Of a DNA stretch of 64,000 bases, positions 9,616-17,616 are shown one piece after another. A program made the position numbers and the translations under genes. The stretch comes from Stenomitos frigidus_A (GTDB taxonomy: Bacteria > Cyanobacteriota > Cyanobacteriia > Leptolyngbyales > Leptolyngbyaceae): contig NZ_CAWNSW010000161.1 of the NCBI RefSeq assembly GCF_963877135.1, positions 37,638-101,637 of the forward strand. The letters run 5' to 3'. The notes beneath the pieces are model-generated. The model made no database searches. It was given only the letters and a program-made list of their open reading frames with translations, and was not told the DNA's origin. How positions within the stretch are numbered: position 1 is the first letter of the stretch; every line of letters begins with the position of its first letter.

Positions 9616-10667
9616 TGAGTGGCAAGTACAGTCATTTCTTGCTCCTCTGTTCCCCCTGCGCTTTCTACTGCCTCCATTCCCTCCGCGCCCTTCCCAAGAG
9701 ACTCACCCCAAACAAAGCGATCGGCAGGAAACAAGGCATCAATCAGAATGCTGAGGGGTGCCAGCGCGAAGAGTGCCCAGAAGACAGCAGTCGAAAGGAA
9801 CAGGTAGTTGCGCAGGGAAAACGTGAGCAGCGCGATCGCCATTGCCCAAAGCACTCGTCCAATCCGGGCATTCGGAATGGTGCGCGGGTCAGTGATCATA
9901 AACAGGGAAAACATCAACAGCGAGCCACTCATCAAGCGATGCGCCCATACATCCCACGTCCAGCCCAGCAAGACGTTGCGAACGGCCTCCAGAACGGCAT
10001 AGCTGCCCAGAAACGCCACCGTCGTATCCCACCGACCGACTCGCCCCACAACTAAACCACCACAGCTTAAAAACATCAGTGCGTACCAGCCTTCTTCACC
10101 CCATTGCCCTGGCGACACCCACGCATCTGGCGCAAGCGTGAGTGCGGTCACAATGCCAAAGTTGCCGGGATTAAAGACATGCTTCCCGTTTACCCGGATG
10201 AGAAACTTGCTGGCGATCGCCGCTACACACGCCAAAACTATCGTGCTGTAGTGATCGGCGCGAACCAGGATGCTCAGCCCCAATGAGGTGACGAGGGCAC
10301 TGGGGAGAGAGGAGAGGAAGGAGGAAGGAGGGATGAAGGATGAGGGATGAAGGATGAAGGATGAAGTTTTGAGTTTTGAGTTTTGAGTTTCGAGTTTTGA
10401 GTTTTGAGTAGTGCTTTGCGCTGCTGCGCTAGAGAGTTCAGAGTGATCGCTGACGGCTGACGGCTGACCGCTGACCGCTGACCGCTGATGGCTGACCGCT
10501 ATCATCACCCACTGCGTTGTCACACAGGTTGCGATCGCCACTGCAATCATGGTCGGTTGTAGCGTCCAATCGCGTGTCCCCAAACCCACAACCAGAAAAA
10601 GCCCCAGGAAGAGAATTTGATACGTGCGGGCATCATTCCATACGCGGGTATCATTCCATAACAGCAT
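9606..10667 (-). CDS. RnfD-like (NQR2/RnfD/RnfE family) membrane protein with repeat-derived insert
   Basis: A 353-residue multi-helix membrane protein. The core matches the NQR2/RnfD family: LIRVNGKHVFNPGNFGIV around residue 155, and SLFMITDPRTIPNARIGR near residue 260, the segment that carries the covalent-FMN Thr/Asp region in true RnfD. In cyanobacteria such stand-alone copies occur without the other Rnf subunits, so a full ion pump is not implied. Residues about 59-122 are low-complexity (SAVSGQPSAVSDH, TQNSKLETQNSKLKT, FILHPSSFI) and are encoded by three stacked tandem repeats at 10310-10500. The C-terminus also runs into repeats. Near the 5' end an 18-base unit is duplicated (10626-10660). 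Whether the expanded protein folds is uncertain. Confidence 0.75.
   Translation of the reverse strand: MLLWNDTRVWNDARTYQILFLGLFLVVGLGTRDWTLQPTMIAVAIATCVTTQWVMIAVSHQRSAVSGQPSAVSDHSELSSAAAQSTTQNSKLETQNSKLKTSSFILHPSSFIPPSSFLSSLPSALVTSLGLSILVRADHYSTIVLACVAAIASKFLIRVNGKHVFNPGNFGIVTALTLAPDAWVSPGQWGEEGWYALMFLSCGGLVVGRVGRWDTTVAFLGSYAVLEAVRNVLLGWTWDVWAHRLMSGSLLMFSLFMITDPRTIPNARIGRVLWAMAIALLTFSLRNYLFLSTAVFWALFALAPLSILIDALFPADRFVWGESLGKGAEGMEAVESAGGTEEQEMTVLATQIS
10310..10500. repeat. Three stacked short tandem repeats inside the RnfD-like gene
   Basis: Reading +, there is a GGATGAA/GGAGGAA tract (10310-10365), then GTTTTGA heptamers (10365-10410), then after about 30 bases a GCTGACC/GCTGACG heptamer tract (10447-10498). 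All are in frame within the leftward gene and encode about 60 residues of low complexity. The same heptamers occur in intergenic spots across the window. Confidence 0.85.
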
Positions 10668-10863
10668 CGACAGCCCTCAGTGAAGAACGTTGGATGGCTG
10701 CTATTATGACTTTGTTAAAAAGAAATCCCTGAATCGTTACAAATTAAGTAACACGTTGGGTAACAAAAATTGGCATTGCGGCGTTGCAAGATGAATGGCG
10801 TAGGTAGGGACGCACGGCTGTGCGCCTGTATGGGGAATGCAGGAGTGATTAAAGGCTTGTTCC

Positions 10864-11928
10864 TTACTCCGATCGCTCAACAACATTCTCCAAAGGGTCG
10901 TCCAGTAAGGGGGCCGTCTCCGCCCGCACCGATCGCATCCAGGCGGCAATCATACCCGCAATGGGAATCGCAAGAAACACTCCCAACAAACCCGCGACTC
11001 GCTCACCAATAAACAAAGCCAGAAACAAAAGTACTGGATTGAGTTCCAACGCATCTCCCATGACTTTGGGATGCACAATATTGTCTTGAATTTGTTGGAG
11101 TACGACGCAGGCAATGACTACTTTGAGGGCGATCGCGCCCCCTTGAGACGCCAGAACCAGTAAGGTGATGATCACAACTCCAAGTGTTGCCCCAACGCCA
11201 GGAATGGCATCAAGTACGCCAACAATCACCGCCAGAATCAGTGCATAGTGAATGCCTAAAAGCGAAAAGACAAGGAACGTAGCGATCGAGAGAAACAGCA
11301 TCAACAGCAGTTGCCCACGCAAGAAGCCAAGAAAACTGTGTCGGAAGGTTTGGGCAAAACGATCGCGAGACGCTACAGGTACCAGCTTGAGCAATAGCTG
11401 CCACAGCTTTTCACCATCAATCAGCATATAGAGACTGATGACTGCCCCAAAAATGCCAGTAAAGACGCTGGAAAAGATGCTTTGCACAATGCCTAAGCCA
11501 GAAGCCAACCCTGTTTGCAGCGTTCCGATGACGTTACTGAGATCCAATTGGTTGAGCAAGTCTCGGAAGGGCAGGAAGGTTGGCTGCTTCAACGCCTCTT
11601 TCAGCTGAGTTAGCAATCCTTGTCCCTGATTCAGCACTTCCAAGCCGACAAGCGTGATCAACCCCAGCAGTAAGGCAACGGCTCCGATGAAGGTGAGCGC
11701 GATCGCCAACCCTCTGGGGATAAAGCGCTCTAGCCAAGCCACCGGATAGTTTAAGAGTGCGGCAAAAATGCCTGCAGCGGTAAAAAGGGCGATCGTGCCA
11801 TAGAAATAATTAATCAGCAGGACAGTGACCCAACCACAACCAAACAGCAACAGGTAGTGGAGCAGCGTAGAGTTACTGAAGGTTTGCCATAGTTGAGCCA
11901 AGGGCTGGGATGAGGGTGGCGGACGCAT
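10864..11928 (-). CDS. AI-2E family (PerM/UPF0118) transporter
   Basis: A 354-residue inner-membrane protein of the AI-2E/TqsA/PerM family. N-terminal helices (LHYLLLFGCGWVTVLLINYF) are followed by a long extramembrane segment (LLTQLKEALKQPTF...). The family hallmark in the C-terminal half is VGVLDAIPGVGATLGVVI, then QQIQDNIVHPKVMGDAL and LNPVLLFLALFIGERVAGLLGVFLA. Members export autoinducer-2 or act as Na+/H+ exchangers; the substrate here is unknown. The downstream neighbour on the same strand is the RnfD-like gene, about 200 bases away, and no operon is evident. Confidence 0.9.
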   Translation of the reverse strand: MRPPPSSQPLAQLWQTFSNSTLLHYLLLFGCGWVTVLLINYFYGTIALFTAAGIFAALLNYPVAWLERFIPRGLAIALTFIGAVALLLGLITLVGLEVLNQGQGLLTQLKEALKQPTFLPFRDLLNQLDLSNVIGTLQTGLASGLGIVQSIFSSVFTGIFGAVISLYMLIDGEKLWQLLLKLVPVASRDRFAQTFRHSFLGFLRGQLLLMLFLSIATFLVFSLLGIHYALILAVIVGVLDAIPGVGATLGVVIITLLVLASQGGAIALKVVIACVVLQQIQDNIVHPKVMGDALELNPVLLFLALFIGERVAGLLGVFLAIPIAGMIAAWMRSVRAETAPLLDDPLENVVERSE

Positions 11929-12081
11929 GGTATGTGGCGATAGGTGAATGGCAATGGGTGCATAGAGTTGAGTATCTCAGACCCAAGACCTTTCTGAAAG
12001 CACACCTATATGGCAGCAATGGCCGCTTCAGCTCATAAGCTATAGCATCCATAACGCTCTCAATCATGCAAGCAGGGTCAT

Positions 12082-12954
12082 TTAATTCGCTCTGTAGGCG
12101 GTCGGCGTCATGGCTGTCCATTGCCGGAACTGTTTGCTCAGATGACTGTGGCTACTGAATCCACACAAAAGGGCAATATCCAAAATTGATTGGTCGGTTT
12201 GTTTCAACAGTTGCTTTGCCCGTTCAATCCGTTGCCGCAGTAGGTACTGATGAGGCGGTGTGCCGATCGATTGCTTAAACAAATGGCTGAAATGAAACTG
12301 GCTCATGCCTAGCAATGACGCTAAATCTGCAAGTTTAATGTCTTGATCCAGATGGTCATTGATGTACTCCAACACTTGCAACAGTTGACGCTCAGGCAAA
12401 CCACCCTCGTAAGTGACAAGGTGAGGTTTAGACACCGCATACTGTCTTAGCAAATGCACTGCCAGGACGTTTGCCAGCGATTCAATATAAAGCCTGCCAC
12501 CTAAATTTTCGTGCTGGAGTTCGGCAAACAGCATCATGCCGATCGCCTCAATCTGTGGGTCACGAGTCCGAAATTCGGGCATTAATTCAAGGCGATCGGG
12601 ATTGATGTCAATGGTTTCTGTTGCAACGCGTTGGATAAACCGAGACGTCAGGCGAATCTGCAAGTAGTGGTCAGCACTATCCCAACGAGCAAAAAACGGC
12701 ATCTTGGCAGGCGTGATAGAAATATCGCCTTTCCCATACAGTCCTGCGTAGGTCTTGCCTCCTCTGATCTGCAGCAAACGGACTGGACGCGGTGCAAGAG
12801 ACAAACAAATCGCATGTTCATCGCTGTAGTGCGCGCTTCCCTCACCGGCAGGATGTTGAAATTGCTCGACCAAAATATTTTCCCAACCGTGCGTTCGGCT
12901 AGATAAGACGGGTAGGCACATTGATTCAGTTGCATGAGTGGCGGGAGTCTTCAT
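12082..12954 (-). CDS. AraC family transcriptional regulator
   Basis: About 290 residues. The N-terminal half is an AraC-type ligand/cupin-like region of unknown effector. The C-terminal 100 residues carry two helix-turn-helix motifs: IKLADLASLLGMSQFHFSHLFKQS and the second, ILDIALLCGFSSHSHLSKQF, followed by the family-typical RQWTAMTPTAYRAN end. It is divergently transcribed from the azoreductase gene across a 200-base spacer, so it probably controls that gene and itself. I favour ATG 12954 (MKTPATHATES); ATG 12972 is six codons upstream, and neither has a strong ribosome binding site. Confidence 0.9.
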   Translation of the reverse strand: MKTPATHATESMCLPVLSSRTHGWENILVEQFQHPAGEGSAHYSDEHAICLSLAPRPVRLLQIRGGKTYAGLYGKGDISITPAKMPFFARWDSADHYLQIRLTSRFIQRVATETIDINPDRLELMPEFRTRDPQIEAIGMMLFAELQHENLGGRLYIESLANVLAVHLLRQYAVSKPHLVTYEGGLPERQLLQVLEYINDHLDQDIKLADLASLLGMSQFHFSHLFKQSIGTPPHQYLLRQRIERAKQLLKQTDQSILDIALLCGFSSHSHLSKQFRQWTAMTPTAYRAN

Positions 12955-13150
12955 CAGGCAGACCCAAGGCATTTAGTTTTGATTGTACCGAACTCACGCC
13001 ATTTAGCTTGATCCTGTTGTCTCACCTTCAGGGAAACATCCGCTACACCACCTGCAAATCGATCGCAAGATTTTGATAGTGACACAGGAATCAGATAGCC
13101 CAACAGAAGTAAGTTTCCTATGCTGAACGAGTCATTAATCAGGAGGAACT

Positions 13151-13792
13151 ATGGTACACATTCTGCAGATTGATTCCAGTCCAAGAGGCGAGCGATCGCA
13201 CTCTCGCCGTATGACCAGAGAGTTTGTGGAGCGGTGGAAGCAAGCCCATCCTACCGACACGGTCACCTATCGGGATGTTGGTCGTCACCCTGTGCCACAT
13301 GTGGATGAACCGTGGATTGCAGCCGCGTACACTCAACAACCAGAGTTGTTAACCCCACAGCTCCAAGAGGCCATTCGCATCAGTGATCAGTTGGTGGATG
13401 AATTCTTAGCGGCGGATGTCTATGTCATCGGCATTCCTATGTACAATTTCAGCATTCCCAGTACGTTCAAAGCGTATATTGATCAGATTGTGCGTCCGGG
13501 ACGAACTTTTGCGTTGGAGCCAGAGAATACCGCATGCCCTTACCAACCGCTTGTATTGGGCAAGAAAATGGTGATCATTACGGCACGAGGGGATTCTGGT
13601 TTTGAACCCGGTGGTCGCAACGAGAAGATGAATCATCAAGACCCCTATTTAAGAACGATCTTTGAGTTTATGGGCATCACTGCTATCACCTTTATTCATG
13701 TTGAGAATGATGAATTAGGTGGTAAAAGTTTGGCGCAATCGATCGCCTCTGCCCGTGACCAGGTGGCTCAACTCGTGGGGCAGCCGTTGTGA
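13151..13792 (+). CDS. azoR: FMN-dependent NADH-azoreductase
   Basis: A 213-residue flavodoxin-fold oxidoreductase of the AzoR/AcpD family, which reduces azo compounds and quinones with NADH. The FMN-phosphate loop is IDSSPRGERSHSR near residue 8. PMYNFSIPSTFKAYID near residue 97 forms the flavin and dimer contact, and ITARGDSGFEPGG follows in the flavin pocket. ATG 13151 has AGGAGG ideally placed. It is divergent from the AraC regulator, which suggests induction by electrophiles or quinones. The 3' end is followed by a CTGCTTTTG hairpin. Confidence 0.9.
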   Translation: MVHILQIDSSPRGERSHSRRMTREFVERWKQAHPTDTVTYRDVGRHPVPHVDEPWIAAAYTQQPELLTPQLQEAIRISDQLVDEFLAADVYVIGIPMYNFSIPSTFKAYIDQIVRPGRTFALEPENTACPYQPLVLGKKMVIITARGDSGFEPGGRNEKMNHQDPYLRTIFEFMGITAITFIHVENDELGGKSLAQSIASARDQVAQLVGQPL

Positions 13793-13803
13793 TCCGCTTT
13801 CAT

Positions 13804-13824
13804 CTGCTTTTGCTGCAAAAGCAG
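13804..13824 (+). terminator. Hairpin after azoR (possible terminator)
   Basis: CTGCTTTTG (13804-13812) pairs perfectly with CAAAAGCAG (13816-13824) over a 3-base loop, 12 bases past the azoR stop codon. No U-tract follows, so termination is only possible, not shown. Confidence 0.4.
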
Positions 13825-14002
13825 TCAGTCGTAGGAGTCGGTTGGGACGATAGGCTACTGGTGAAGCGATCGCTTCACGACAAAACCAATCTCTTAGACC
13901 AATTTAATTTAATCCACAATCCTTATTAAGCGTGGCGATCGCTTGTTCGCTAATTTGTTCATGCAAGACCATAACGTTGAGCGGTAATCCGAAGGAGGCT
14001 TG

Positions 14003-14491
14003 ATGACCAGTACAACCCACTCACTTTTCGCCTTGAAGCTTTTTTCAGCCTTAGGCTGCGGGCTGGCAGCCGGAGTCTTCTTCGCCTTCTCCTCTTTCGT
14101 GATGAGCGCTCTTGCCCGCTTGCAGCCAGCACAGGGCATTGCCGCCATGCAGTCGATCAATATTACGGTGATCAATCCGTTATTTATGATCGTGCTGTTT
14201 GGCACGGCGGCAGCTTGTCTCTTTCTGGCGGTTGCCTCGCTGTTAAAGTGGCAGCAACCGGGTGCCGCCTACTGGCTGGTTGGCAGTCTGCTCTATCTTT
14301 TCGGCACCATTCTCGTGACGATGATATGCAATGTGCCGCTCAATGAGGCGCTGGCGATCGTCCAAGCAGACAGCACTGATGGCGCCAACCTATGGAGCAA
14401 CTATCTTGCTAATTGGACGTTTTGGAATCACGTTCGGACGGTCGCATCACTCGCCGCTGCCGCTACATTTACGATCGCGCTGGGTCGATGA
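14003..14491 (+). CDS. DUF1772 (anthrone oxygenase-like) membrane protein
   Basis: A 162-residue protein with four predicted membrane helices: FALKLFSALGCGLAAGVFFAF, LFMIVLFGTAAACLFLAVA, YWLVGSLLYLFGTILVTM and TVASLAAAATFTIAL. MICNVPLNEAL (NVPLN) is the DUF1772 hallmark, and WSNYLANWTFWNHVRT near residue 135 also fits the family, whose fungal members act as anthrone oxygenases. ATG 14003 has AAGGAGG four bases upstream. It is the first gene of the rightward ArsR/AHSA1 accessory block; the next gene has its own promoter region. Confidence 0.85.
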   Translation: MTSTTHSLFALKLFSALGCGLAAGVFFAFSSFVMSALARLQPAQGIAAMQSINITVINPLFMIVLFGTAAACLFLAVASLLKWQQPGAAYWLVGSLLYLFGTILVTMICNVPLNEALAIVQADSTDGANLWSNYLANWTFWNHVRTVASLAAAATFTIALGR

Positions 14492-14511
14492 CGGATCGAT
14501 AAAATCAGGAC

Positions 14512-14566
14512 TTGACATTCCTGGATAGTACATTTAACCTATTATTTAATTAACTGCACGGTTAAA
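14512..14566 (+). promoter_or_regulatory. Probable arsR promoter and autoregulatory operator
   Basis: A TTGACA -35 hexamer lies at 14512-14517. Downstream is a two-part dyad with one shared centre (14549.5): TTTAACC at 14533-14539 with GGTTAAA at 14560-14566, and an inner TTAATTAA at 14546-14553. It ends five bases before the ArsR-family start codon, where such repressors usually bind their own promoter. Confidence 0.55.
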
Positions 14567-14571
14567 TATAG

Positions 14572-14916
14572 ATGTCGACCGATCAACTGAGCGTCACTTT
14601 TGCCGCCCTTGCTGATCCCACACGGCGCGCGATCCTGGCTCATCTTGCCAGGGGTGAGGCGTCGGTCACTGAATTGGCGAAACCTTTCCAGATGAGCCTT
14701 CCGGCCATTTCCAAGCATCTCAAGGTGCTGGAGCGTGCCCAACTGATCACACGCGGTCGGGAAGCGCAATGGCGACCCTGTCAGATCAAAGCAGACTCAC
14801 TCAAGGATGCGGCTGAGTGGCTTGAGTCCTATCGGCAATTCTGGGAGGAGCGGTTCGATCGGCTGGATGATTACCTGCACGAATTACAAACTCAGGAGAA
14901 ATATGATGACCCATAG
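14572..14916 (+). CDS. ArsR family transcriptional regulator
   Basis: A 114-residue winged-helix protein: FAALADPTRRAILAHLARGE is the ArsR family start, and VTELAKPFQMSLPAISKHLKVLERAQLI contains the recognition helix. No metal-binding cysteine cluster (CVC) is present, so this is the metal-independent subgroup that pairs with AHSA1/SRPBCC proteins. The 3' end overlaps the SRPBCC gene start by 14 bases (ATGATGACCCATAG), a translational coupling that supports a functional pair. A symmetric dyad lies directly upstream. Confidence 0.9.
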   Translation: MSTDQLSVTFAALADPTRRAILAHLARGEASVTELAKPFQMSLPAISKHLKVLERAQLITRGREAQWRPCQIKADSLKDAAEWLESYRQFWEERFDRLDDYLHELQTQEKYDDP

Positions 14917-15400
14917 CAATAGTTTGGGGACTCAAGACGATCGCACGCTTGTGATCACCCGTATCTTCAATGCGCCGCTTGAACTGTTCTATCAGGTCTG
15001 GACCCAACCGGAACACATCGCACAATGGTGGGGGCCTAAAGGCTTTACAACCCGTGTAGAGGCGCTAGATCTAACGCCAGGTGGCCAGTGGCGCTACGTC
15101 ATGATTGGGCCAGATGGCACAGAATACCCGGTCAAAGGCGTCTTTAGCGAAATTGTGCCCTTTGAACGCATTGTCACCAGTGATGAATTTGATGAAGGTT
15201 TCGAAGAGGTTGTGAAGGTTGATTTACCGCAGGGAATAGTTATGACGGCACTTTTTGAAGCGTTGGGCAGCAAGACCAAACTCACGCTCCAGATCGTGCA
15301 TGCGTCTGCTGACGATCGCCGGAAACATGAGGAAATGGGAGTGATCGGTGGGTGGAACTCCAGCTTCGACTGCCTAGACGAGTACTTAGTGACTCTGTAA
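14903..15400 (+). CDS. SRPBCC (AHSA1-type) domain protein
   Basis: A 165-residue START-like ligand-binding domain of the AHSA1 family. It contains LVITRIFNAPLELFYQVWTQ, the QWWGPKGFTT motif, LTPGGQWRYVM and the C-terminal GGWNSSFDCLDEYL. These bind hydrophobic ligands in a deep pocket; the actual ligand is unknown. AGGAG precedes two adjacent ATG codons (14903 and 14906), and the second has the better spacing. Coupled to the ArsR gene by overlap. A MITE-like element begins 57 bases after the stop. Confidence 0.85.
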   Translation: MMTHSNSLGTQDDRTLVITRIFNAPLELFYQVWTQPEHIAQWWGPKGFTTRVEALDLTPGGQWRYVMIGPDGTEYPVKGVFSEIVPFERIVTSDEFDEGFEEVVKVDLPQGIVMTALFEALGSKTKLTLQIVHASADDRRKHEEMGVIGGWNSSFDCLDEYLVTL

Positions 15401-15456
15401 AGCCTACGTTCCTCAGAACAGATTGTGCACACTATCAAGGAAACTGGAGCCACTAT

Positions 15457-15578
15457 GGACTTGTTAAAAAATAACTGCATACGTTTGGATTAGCGATCAG
15501 CTGTCAGCTATCAGCTTTTCTCTAATGGCTGACCGCTGACGGCTGACCGCTACAGTCCATGACGTTATTTCTTTACAG
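15457..15578 (+). mobile_element. MITE-like element, copy A
   Basis: A 122-base non-coding unit with imperfect terminal inverted repeats: GGACTTGTTAAAAAATAAC... on the left, and the complement of ...GTTATTTCTTTACAG on the right. Both arms converge on TAGCGRTCAGC. The core is a GCTGACC/GCTGACG heptamer tract. Copy B (18649-18756) is the same unit in the opposite orientation. Copy A ends directly against the 3' remnant of a VOC gene, so it probably interrupted that gene. No open frame, so it would depend on a transposase in trans. Confidence 0.65.
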
Positions 15579-15675
15579 CCCCTGTTCAGAGCCATCGAAA
15601 CGAGTCATGGACGCCATACTTCAAATGGACAAGCTTGATATTGACACGTTGGTGCGTGCCTACGAACAACCATGA
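15579..15675 (+). pseudogene. C-terminal remnant of a PhnB-like VOC protein
   Basis: Frame reading EPSKRVMDAILQMDKLDID then TLVRAYEQP and stop. This is the usual end of PhnB/3-demethylubiquinone methyltransferase-like VOC proteins (RVMEAMLQMKKIDI-type). The upstream part is missing and replaced by MITE copy A. I see no matching 5' part nearby, so a deletion or rearrangement accompanied the insertion. Confidence 0.65.
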
Positions 15676-15741
15676 TTGAAGCTCTGGATAGCCTTGCTGC
15701 ATATCCGGTATGAATCTGTACTGCAATTTGGGAGAAAGCAA

Positions 15742-16218
15742 ATGAACCCAACAACCAATGATGTGGCGACTCGATCATTAGATCAGGAGCTTGTGATCAC
15801 ACGTGTATTTGATGCACCACGCAGCCTCTTATTCAAGGTTTGGACAGAGCGTGAGCACCTGATGCACTGGTGTGCGCCACGCAATTTCACAATCCCGTTC
15901 GCCGAGGCAGACTTCCGGCCGGGTGGTGCTTGGCGCACCTGCCTGCGATCGCCGGAAGGTAAAGACTACTGGGTGCAGGGCATCTATCGCGAGATTGTCG
16001 AGCCAGAACGCCTTGTCTTTACCCATGCGTGGGAGGACGAAGACGGTAAGTCTGGTCATACAACGATCGTGACGGTAACATTCACAGACCGTGATGCCAA
16101 GACAACGCTGACATTCCATCAAGCGCTCTTTGAGTCCGTTGAAGGACGTGATGCACATCGATCGGGCTGGTCTGAATGCTTGGATTGTCTTGAAGCGTAT
16201 CTGGCAACGGTTGATTAA
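15742..16218 (+). CDS. SRPBCC (AHSA1-type) domain protein
   Basis: A 158-residue AHSA1-family ligand-binding domain, paralogous to the one at 14903: ELVITRVFDAPRSLLFKVWTE, HLMHWCAPRNFTIP, DFRPGGAWRT, and the C-terminal RSGWSECLDCLEAYLATV. ATG 15742 follows GGGAGAAAG at a good distance; the frame is open further upstream but without support. It lies just after the VOC remnant, within the segment bracketed by the two MITE copies. Confidence 0.85.
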   Translation: MNPTTNDVATRSLDQELVITRVFDAPRSLLFKVWTEREHLMHWCAPRNFTIPFAEADFRPGGAWRTCLRSPEGKDYWVQGIYREIVEPERLVFTHAWEDEDGKSGHTTIVTVTFTDRDAKTTLTFHQALFESVEGRDAHRSGWSECLDCLEAYLATVD

Positions 16219-16587
16219 GTCTCGGGTTTGTAGGAGAACATGTGATGTCATCAGCGTTGTGAGAACGGTTGAGGTGTGAGAACAGATGGGTTTGGCATCC
16301 CTTCTCACATCACTCCTGATTGATTCGCTTTGATGAGGTTCTACTGGAGCAAGGTAAAGTTAGTGAACGACCAATTTTACCCGCATCCATCTTTTCCTCT
16401 CACTGTCGTATATGCCTCTCAAATACGCTTAGTGGCAGACACCGCAACTTAATTAGGGCATCCTGCTGAAGTTGAATTTCATGGGTCAACATATATGGTA
16501 AAATTAGTACAATTGAACTATATCTGATGGCGAGAGATATCACTTCACGCGATCGCATCTCTCAATCAATGATCCAAGGAGTACAGC
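16219..16587. other. Intergenic stretch, 369 bases
   Basis: Contains an inverted repeat TGTGAGAA (16275-16282) / TTCTCACA (16302-16309), which may end the SRPBCC transcript, and an AT-rich segment (ATATATGGTAAAATTAG near 16492) that may hold a promoter for the VOC gene. No gene seen. Confidence 0.4.
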
Positions 16588-16998
16588 ATGAAATTGAATT
16601 CTTACTTGATGTTCAACGGACAATGTGAAAAAGCGTTTAAGTTCTATGAGCAGTGTCTGGGTGGCAAAATCGAAGCAATGATGACCTACGGGGGGTCGCC
16701 CGTGGCAGAGGAAATGTCACCAGAATTGCGCGACAAAATTATGCATGCCAACCTGGTTGTGGGCGACCAAGAGCTGATGGGTTCTGACAGTCCACCTGAG
16801 CTTTACGAAGAAACCAAAGGCTTTTCTGTGTCGATCAATATTAACGATCCAGTCGAAGCAGAGCGTCTATTTCATGCCTTAGCCAAGAACGGAGCGATAC
16901 GGATGCCGATCCAAGAAACCTTTTGGGCTGCCCGTTTTGGGATGCTCGTCGATCAATTTGGCATTCCCTGGATGGTCAACTGCGACAAAGCCGCTTAA
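16588..16998 (+). CDS. PhnB-like VOC (glyoxalase/bleomycin-resistance fold) protein
   Basis: A 136-residue protein with the PhnB signature: MKLNSYLMFNGQCEKAFKFY, GGKIEAMMTYG, then MHANLVVGDQELMGSD and the C-terminal FGMLVDQFGIPWMVN. The vicinal-oxygen-chelate fold often binds a divalent metal, but members of this branch have no proven substrate. ATG 16588 has AAGGAG well placed. Same strand as the DUF1579 gene 60 bases downstream, probably co-transcribed. Confidence 0.9.
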   Translation: MKLNSYLMFNGQCEKAFKFYEQCLGGKIEAMMTYGGSPVAEEMSPELRDKIMHANLVVGDQELMGSDSPPELYEETKGFSVSININDPVEAERLFHALAKNGAIRMPIQETFWAARFGMLVDQFGIPWMVNCDKAA

Positions 16999-17058
16999 CC
17001 GTTCGATGTACTAAATCGCCAACTGCTGCTAGAAACGTTAAAACAACAGGAGTTAACC

Positions 17059-17541
17059 ATGAAACCCGAACTACAGAGCGAACATCAATGGTTGCAGAAG
17101 CTCGTTGGTGAGTGGACGTATGAGACCGAGGCGAAGATGGGACCGGATCAACCACCTGAAAAATCTACAGGAACTGAGAGTGTGCGATCGCTGGATGGAC
17201 TCTGGATTTTAGGCGAAGGACAAGGCGAGATGCCCGGTTGCGGTACCGTGACCACCTTAGTAACTCTGGGCTATGACCCACAAAAAGAATTATACGTCGG
17301 CACATGGATTGGGTCGATGATGACCTATCTCTGGGTCTATAACGGTGAGCTAGACTCGACAAAAAGGGTTTTGACACTTACCACCGAAGGACCCAGCATG
17401 GCTGATGATGGAAAGATGGTGACGTACAAAGATGTGATCGAATTTAAGAGTGACGATCATCGCGTGCTAACGTCTCATGTGCTGGGCGATGACGGTCAAT
17501 GGCAGGGGTTTATGACGGCAAACTATTGGCGGCAGCCATAG
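17059..17541 (+). CDS. DUF1579 family protein
   Basis: A 160-residue soluble protein: EHQWLQKLVGEWTYETEAKMG at the start, the SLDGLWILGEGQGEMPG and TLGYDPQKELYVGTWIGSM blocks, and the ending FMTANYWRQP are typical of DUF1579, a lipocalin-like beta-barrel family without a known reaction. A CAGGAG site precedes the ATG. It sits between VOC and cupin genes, in a set often seen together with AHSA1 proteins. Confidence 0.9.
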   Translation: MKPELQSEHQWLQKLVGEWTYETEAKMGPDQPPEKSTGTESVRSLDGLWILGEGQGEMPGCGTVTTLVTLGYDPQKELYVGTWIGSMMTYLWVYNGELDSTKRVLTLTTEGPSMADDGKMVTYKDVIEFKSDDHRVLTSHVLGDDGQWQGFMTANYWRQP

Positions 17542-17616
17542 TGACAGGCCAAAGCTAAAGAGTGTGGAACATAGGAGGCTGAAGTTGATGACATACTATC
17601 GCTCGGAGCTAAGCTC

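Noticed and set aside
10365..10500. Possible CRISPR array
   Set aside because: Units are 7 bases and contiguous without spacers; these are short tandem repeats, not CRISPR repeats.
14807..14902. Upstream extension of the first SRPBCC protein
   Set aside because: It overlaps the ArsR coding region; the AGGAG-ATGATG site at 14894-14908 marks the real start.
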